Shown here: piece after piece, positions 5,508-9,105 of the stretch | How the letters are laid out: each line of letters begins with the position of its first letter | How positions within the stretch are numbered: position 1 is the stretch's first letter | Assembly: GCA_003489485.1 (NCBI GenBank) | Contig: DNMB01000086.1 | Location: forward strand, 1 to 9,105 | Reading direction: 5' to 3' | Length of the DNA: 9,105 nucleotides | Origin: Chitinophagaceae bacterium | Lineage (GTDB): Bacteria; Bacteroidota; Bacteroidia; Chitinophagales; Chitinophagaceae | Translations under genes and position numbers: made by a program | Notes under the pieces: generated by a model | The model's database searches: none | The model's input: the letters and a program-made list of their open reading frames with translations, nothing else | What the model was told of the DNA's origin: nothing

Positions 5508-8072
5508 ATGCTACGCTCTTTTTTAATTGCGATACTAGTTGTCGCAGCTACCGTATCAACTGCCCAACCTCCTTCCGCTGGCGCACCAGCCGGTGCCAGA
5601 CCTGCTGATACCACACGAAGAGGTCCCGGCGGTCCTGCGGCCTCTACAGGCCCCAAAGCCTACAAAGAAGTGATCACACCCAAGGCCGTTACTTCAAAAG
5701 GACTTTTCTGGGTACATAAAGTTGACGATCGTTTTTTTATTGAAATAGCCGATTCGTTACTGCTTCGCGACATGCTGGTAGTGAACCGTATCTCCAAGGC
5801 TCCTGCTGGTCTTCGTGCCGGAGGTAGTTTCTTTGGCTATGCCGGCGATCAGATCGGACAAAACGTTATTCGTTTTGAGAAAGGACCTAACAACAAGGTC
5901 TTTTTGCGTACCATTTCGTATGCGGAGTATGCCAAGGATTCCACTTCGCCCATGTTTACCACGGTGAACAATTCGAATATTCAACCTATCGCTCAGTCAT
6001 TCGATGTAAAGGCTTTCGGTAAAGATTCTAATTCTGTCGTTCTCGATATCACGGATTTTATTTCAGGAGACAACGACGTGCTTCATTTCAGTTCTTCACT
6101 GAAGTCCTCGCTACGACTCGCCGCGCTTCAAAACGACAAGTCGTATGTGGTATCCGTAAAAACATTTCCCATCAACGTAGAAATTAAAGCCGTTAAAACC
6201 TATTCTCGTGGCGGTGCACCCGCTGGTCTTCCCGGAGGCGGTCCTTCGATGGGAGGAGGAGCTGGGGGCGGTAATATGACCATGGAGCTGAACAGTTCCA
6301 TCGTGATTCTTCCCAAAGTGCCCATGCAACCTCGTTTTTACGATGCCAGGGTGGGTTACTTCGCTGTGGGATATACAGACTTTGATGCCAACCCACAAGG
6401 TGTAAAATCTGTATCGCTCGTCAAGAGATGGAGATTGGAACCCAAGGCAGAAGACGTCGAAAAATATAAAAGAGGGGAGTTGGTAGAGCCAGCCAAGCCG
6501 ATCGTATTTTATATCGATCCGGCTACTCCAGAAAAATGGATCCCTTACCTGATGCAGGGTGTAGATGACTGGAAGGGTGCTTTTGAAAAAGCCGGTTTTA
6601 AAAATGCGATCATGGCCAAGCGGGCACCCACTCGTCAAGAAGACAGCACCTGGACCTTGGATGATGCGCGTAACTCTGCCATCGTTTACAAACCCTCCGA
6701 TATTCCCAATGCCAGCGGACCCAGCATTTCGGATCCCCGCAGTGGTGAGATCATGGAGAGCCATATCAACTGGTATCACAACGTAATGGCGTTGCTTCGC
6801 AATTGGTACATGATCCAATGCGGCCCCTTAGACAAGCGTGCGCAGCAGATGGTTTTTCCTGATTCGCTCATGGGGCAATTGATTCGTTTCGTCTCTTCTC
6901 ACGAAGTGGGACACACTCTTGGGCTCCGTCATAATTATGGGTCGAGTTCCAGTGTGCCGGTAGAAAATCTTCGTAACAAAGCATGGGTCGAGGCCAATGG
7001 TCATACCCCTTCGATCATGGACTACGCACGCTTCAACTATGTTGCGCAACCAGAAGATAACATTAGCGAAAAAGGACTTTTTCCCCGCATTGGCGACTAC
7101 GACAACTGGGCAATCGAGTGGGGATATAAAATGTTTCCCCAATACAAATCGGCCGATGAGGAACTGCCTATGCTCAACCGCTGGGTAATCGAAAAATTAA
7201 AAGACAACCGCTTGTGGTTTGGAACGGAGACCAATCCCGATGATCCCCGTTCACAAAGCGAGCAAGTAGGCGATGACCCGATGAAGGGAAGTGCCTATGG
7301 AATCAAGAACCTGCAGCGCATCGTTCCAAATCTCTTGCAGTGGACCAAAGAGCCCAATGAAGATTTTGAAGGGTTACGAACCATCTATCAAGAAGTGGTG
7401 GGTCAGTTCTCTCGGTACAACGGACATGTCGCTAAATTCGTTGGTGGCATAATGGAAACGCCCAAGACGCAAGAGCAAAGCGGACCCGTTTATGAGCTGG
7501 TAAGCAAGGCAAAACAAAAAGAGGCCGTTGCCTTTTTGAACAAGCAACTCTTTGCCACACCTACCTGGTTGATCGATCAGCAGATCTTTGATCGTACCGG
7601 ACAATCCGGACTGGTGGTTGTTGGTAATGTGCAAGACAATATCTTGAACCGTCTGCTCGGTGCAAGAAACCTCACCAAGCTGATCGAGGCAGAAGCCTCA
7701 GCAGGATCGAAAGCCTATAGCGCCCTTGAGCTTCTTGCTGACCTCAAATCGGGCATCTGGTCAGAGTTAACTACCAAAAAGACGATTGATGCCTACCGCA
7801 GAAATCTTCAAAAATCTTATGTAAACGCAATGGTTAACCTGCTCAACCCTCCGGCTGCGAGCGCTGCCGGCGCCTTTGGGCCTGGTATCTCTATTTCGAT
7901 CTCCGGTGCCGGTTCAGACAAGTCAGATCTGAAGTCGATCGTAAGGGCTCATTTGCAGTCATTGCGCGCTGAGCTCAATGCTTCGCAGGCGCTTTACTCG
8001 GATCGCTTGAGCAAGTATCACCTGCAAGATCTTAGCTTCAGGATTGAAAAAGCACTGAATCCCAAAGATTAA
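5508..8072 (+). CDS. Secreted zinc-dependent metalloprotease of the Met-zincin type (DUF5117/DUF4953-like)
   Basis: Encodes 854 aa. Residues 1-20 form a signal peptide (MLRSFLIAILVV, cleavage after STAQ), followed by a Pro/Ala/Gly-rich stretch to about 48. Residues about 55-330 resemble the N-terminal region of this Bacteroidetes family (GLFWVHKVDDRFFIEIADSLL; RFYDARVGYFAVGYTDF), interrupted at 234-257 by a Gly-rich loop. The catalytic region holds HEVGHTLGLRH at 465-475, a full HExxHxxGxxH motif with His465, His469 and His475 as predicted zinc ligands and Glu466 as catalytic base. A Met-turn follows at SIMDY (Met504), as in metzincins. No lipobox, transmembrane helix or obvious type IX sorting domain is seen, so a periplasmic or exported location is inferred. 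Substrate unknown. The gene begins 48 bp after infC and ends in a strong terminator, so it sits inside the usual infC-rpmI-rplT neighbourhood with no evident functional tie to translation. Confidence 0.9.
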   Translation: MLRSFLIAILVVAATVSTAQPPSAGAPAGARPADTTRRGPGGPAASTGPKAYKEVITPKAVTSKGLFWVHKVDDRFFIEIADSLLLRDMLVVNRISKAPAGLRAGGSFFGYAGDQIGQNVIRFEKGPNNKVFLRTISYAEYAKDSTSPMFTTVNNSNIQPIAQSFDVKAFGKDSNSVVLDITDFISGDNDVLHFSSSLKSSLRLAALQNDKSYVVSVKTFPINVEIKAVKTYSRGGAPAGLPGGGPSMGGGAGGGNMTMELNSSIVILPKVPMQPRFYDARVGYFAVGYTDFDANPQGVKSVSLVKRWRLEPKAEDVEKYKRGELVEPAKPIVFYIDPATPEKWIPYLMQGVDDWKGAFEKAGFKNAIMAKRAPTRQEDSTWTLDDARNSAIVYKPSDIPNASGPSISDPRSGEIMESHINWYHNVMALLRNWYMIQCGPLDKRAQQMVFPDSLMGQLIRFVSSHEVGHTLGLRHNYGSSSSVPVENLRNKAWVEANGHTPSIMDYARFNYVAQPEDNISEKGLFPRIGDYDNWAIEWGYKMFPQYKSADEELPMLNRWVIEKLKDNRLWFGTETNPDDPRSQSEQVGDDPMKGSAYGIKNLQRIVPNLLQWTKEPNEDFEGLRTIYQEVVGQFSRYNGHVAKFVGGIMETPKTQEQSGPVYELVSKAKQKEAVAFLNKQLFATPTWLIDQQIFDRTGQSGLVVVGNVQDNILNRLLGARNLTKLIEAEASAGSKAYSALELLADLKSGIWSELTTKKTIDAYRRNLQKSYVNAMVNLLNPPAASAAGAFGPGISISISGAGSDKSDLKSIVRAHLQSLRAELNASQALYSDRLSKYHLQDLSFRIEKALNPKD

Positions 8073-8099
8073 TGCGGTTTATTTAAAATTCTTTTCATC

Positions 8100-8130
8100 G
8101 AGGGAGGTCCAACCGGATCTCCCTCTTTTT
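8100..8130 (+). terminator. Strong intrinsic terminator after the metalloprotease gene
   Basis: GAGGGAGGTCC (8100-8110) pairs with GGATCTCCCTC (8115-8125) as an 11-bp stem with one G-U pair and an AACC loop, followed by five Ts. It begins 27 bp after the protease stop and separates upstream transcription from rpmI-rplT. Confidence 0.85.
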
Positions 8131-8167
8131 ATTGGGATCCTGCCGCGTAACATGGAGCGAAATACCC

Positions 8168-8175
8168 TATCTTTG
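8168..8175 (+). promoter_or_regulatory. Candidate Bacteroidetes -7 promoter element for rpmI-rplT
   Basis: TATCTTTG matches TAnnTTTG and lies 37 bp downstream of the preceding terminator and 96 bp upstream of the rpmI ATG. No clear TTG -33 element is at the standard distance; the nearest TTG, at 8132-8134, is too far. Its position between a terminator and a structured leader supports a real promoter. Confidence 0.55.
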
Positions 8176-8250
8176 CACCCCCGTCTACGGACGGGTCATT
8201 GCCTAAAGAGGTTCGACAAAGGTCCCCCGGTGGGGAATGCCTCCAGGGTG
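8176..8250 (+). ncRNA. Candidate structured 5' leader of rpmI-rplT (putative ribosomal-protein autoregulatory element)
   Basis: Several helices can be drawn by eye. CCCGTC (8180-8185) and GACGGG (8190-8195) close a UACG loop, a stable UNCG tetraloop. GAGG (8208-8211) pairs with CCTC (8240-8243), extendable by a U-G pair and by CCT/AGG (8202-8204 with 8245-8247). Within it TCCCC (8223-8227) pairs with GGGGA (8232-8236). CACCC (8176-8180) can also pair with GGGTG (8246-8250) to close a junction, in competition with one pair of the first hairpin and with the CCT/AGG extension. The segment is much more GC-rich than the AT-rich 21 bp that follow before the rpmI ATG. In other bacteria bL20 represses its operon by binding leader RNA that mimics its 23S rRNA site; a similar role here is inference. 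If transcription starts near 8180, the CACCC/GGGTG closing stem would be incomplete. Confidence 0.55.
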
Positions 8251-8271
8251 TAATAATAAATACTGGGTATC

Positions 8272-8469
8272 ATGCCTAAAGTAAAGACCAATTCGAGTGC
8301 CAAAAAGCGCTTTAAAGTGACCGGCACCGGAAAGATCATGCATCAGAAGAGTTTCAAGCGTCACATTCTTACCAAAAAATCAAAAAAACGCAAGCGTAAC
8401 ATGCGTCTGGATGGCACCGTTGCCAAGTCGCACGTAGATTTCGTAAAGCGTTTGCTTCGTCTTAAGTAA
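8272..8469 (+). CDS. rpmI: 50S ribosomal protein L35 (bL35)
   Basis: A 65-residue, strongly basic protein at the standard bL35 length. It starts [21 protein letters not shown] and includes the [15 protein letters not shown] segment typical of the family. It is a structural component of the large ribosomal subunit. It is the first gene after the structured leader and is followed 42 bp later by rplT, with which it is almost certainly co-transcribed. The bases before the ATG are AT-rich with no Shine-Dalgarno, as is normal for Bacteroidetes. Confidence 0.97.
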   Translation: MPKVKTNSSAKKRFKVTGTGKIMHQKSFKRHILTKKSKKRKRNMRLDGTVAKSHVDFVKRLLRLK

Positions 8470-8511
8470 GAATCAAAGAAACTCAGTCTCTAACCATCTA
8501 ATTTAATTACC

Positions 8512-8856
8512 ATGCCTCGTTCAAAAAATGCAGTGGCCTCAAAAGCCCGCCGTAAGAAAATATTAAAGCAAGCCAAAGGTTTTTATGGCAAGCGCAAGAA
8601 TGTATTGACCGTTGCCAAAAACGTTGTTGAAAAAGGTATGACCTACATGTTCGTGGGTCGTAAGCTCAAGAAAAGAGAATATCGCTCGTTGTGGATCGCT
8701 CGTATCAACGCAGCTGTTCGCGCAGAGGGGCTTACCTATTCTGAATTCATCAATCGTTTGCAGAAAAAGGGAATCGAACTCGATCGCAAAGTACTGGCCG
8801 ACCTGGCCATGAACAACCCCGAGACCTTTAAAAATCTCGTGGCCTCCGTTAAATAA
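8512..8856 (+). CDS. rplT: 50S ribosomal protein L20 (bL20)
   Basis: A 114-residue protein, near the usual 115-120. It has the basic N-terminal extension ([30 protein letters not shown]) that threads into 23S rRNA, and the globular part with [22 protein letters not shown] and [12 protein letters not shown]. bL20 is essential for early assembly of the 50S subunit and in several bacteria represses its own operon by binding leader mRNA. It is the last gene of the rpmI-rplT unit. A small inverted repeat, GGGT-CTTG-ACCC (8863-8874), lies 6 bp after the stop, followed by the main terminator. Confidence 0.97.
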   Translation: MPRSKNAVASKARRKKILKQAKGFYGKRKNVLTVAKNVVEKGMTYMFVGRKLKKREYRSLWIARINAAVRAEGLTYSEFINRLQKKGIELDRKVLADLAMNNPETFKNLVASVK

Positions 8857-8881
8857 CTAAGCGGGTCTTGACCCAAAGAAT

Positions 8882-8911
8882 AAAAAAACCTCCCAAACAG
8901 GAGGTTTTTTT
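8882..8911. terminator. Intrinsic terminator after rplT, probably bidirectional
   Basis: CCTCC (8889-8893) and GGAGG (8900-8904) pair around a CAAACA loop, flanked by seven As on the left and seven Ts on the right. The symmetric A and T tracts mean the hairpin can act for rplT on the plus strand and for the convergent small gene on the minus strand. Confidence 0.9.
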
Positions 8912-8938
8912 AATGCGGTACCGTATCGATCAATCGGA

Positions 8939-9094
8939 TCACATGATGTCCATAGCCTTGACCAGCGAGGTGGTCTGAAAAGGCAGGATCAGTGTAAGCC
9001 ATTCCCAGTGGGCGCCGATAGCCCAGATAAGAGCTGCTGTAGAGGCAAAAAATACGCCCCACCATATGGCCCGGTTCTTCTTGGATGATTCCAT
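8939..9094 (-). CDS. Small tryptophan-rich single-pass membrane protein of unknown function
   Basis: A 51-codon frame on the minus strand from the ATG at 9094 to a TGA at 8939. The protein begins MESSKKNRAIWWGVFF, with a short positively charged N-terminus, then a hydrophobic segment at about 10-29 (IWWGVFFASTAALIWAIGA), then HWEWLTLILPFQTTSLVKAMDIM. It has five tryptophans in 51 residues. The profile fits a small inner-membrane protein with a cytoplasmic N-terminus by the positive-inside rule; the second hydrophobic patch (WLTLILPF) may be a membrane-interface segment. The gene ends 27 bp from the bidirectional terminator, where a minus-strand gene should end. Upstream only 11 bp remain in the window, so its promoter and any operon partner are unseen, and a start upstream of the window cannot be excluded because the frame stays open. 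I recognise no family. Confidence 0.55.
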   Translation of the reverse strand: MESSKKNRAIWWGVFFASTAALIWAIGAHWEWLTLILPFQTTSLVKAMDIM

Positions 9095-9105
9095 TACGAT
9101 AAATT

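Noticed and set aside
6111..6818. 235-codon minus-strand open frame inside the metalloprotease gene
   Set aside because: It is antisense to strongly conserved protease coding sequence, and its translation shows no domain-like pattern or plausible start context.
1..9105. Defence system, mobile element, CRISPR array or biosynthetic cluster
   Set aside because: No direct-repeat arrays, transposase or integrase motifs, terminal repeats, nuclease or toxin-like genes are visible; most of the window is core translation genes plus envelope or secreted proteins.

Overview
The window reads as a chromosomal segment from a Bacteroidetes bacterium, plausibly a Chitinophagaceae-like member; the family is inferred, not shown. 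The grounds are a TonB-dependent receptor of Bacteroidetes type, AT-rich translation-initiation regions without Shine-Dalgarno sequences, several matches to the Bacteroidetes -7 promoter element TAnnTTTG, and a secreted Met-zincin metalloprotease of a type common in that phylum. No tRNA, rRNA, CRISPR array, insertion sequence or integrase is visible.

Left part (1-2855). The 3' end of a TonB-dependent outer-membrane receptor (+) runs into a minus-strand pair of exported paralogues, and the convergent reading frames overlap by 11 bp. The two minus-strand proteins (369 and 288 aa) share an N-terminal domain and a C-terminal domain with a DNGxIDGDT motif. They are 24 bp apart and probably form one transcription unit. 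A 139-bp divergent intergenic region separates them from thrS and holds TAnnTTTG elements on both strands and an inverted repeat.

Centre and right (2856-8856). This is the translation cluster thrS, infC, rpmI, rplT (threonyl-tRNA synthetase, IF3, bL35, bL20), but a 2.6-kb gene for a secreted zinc metalloprotease sits between infC and rpmI. The protease gene ends in a strong intrinsic terminator. rpmI-rplT then has its own TAnnTTTG element and a GC-rich, foldable leader of about 75-95 nt that includes a perfect hairpin with a UACG tetraloop. The ribosomal-protein pair therefore appears transcriptionally separate from infC and is a candidate for autogenous control by bL20 through this leader.

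Right edge (8857-9105). A strong, apparently bidirectional terminator follows rplT. A 51-codon minus-strand gene for a tryptophan-rich single-pass membrane protein converges on it.

Most of the window is ordinary core-genome content. The parts least explained by known families are the paralogous exported pair, the rpmI leader RNA, the Gly/Arg-rich N-terminal extension of IF3, and the small membrane protein.
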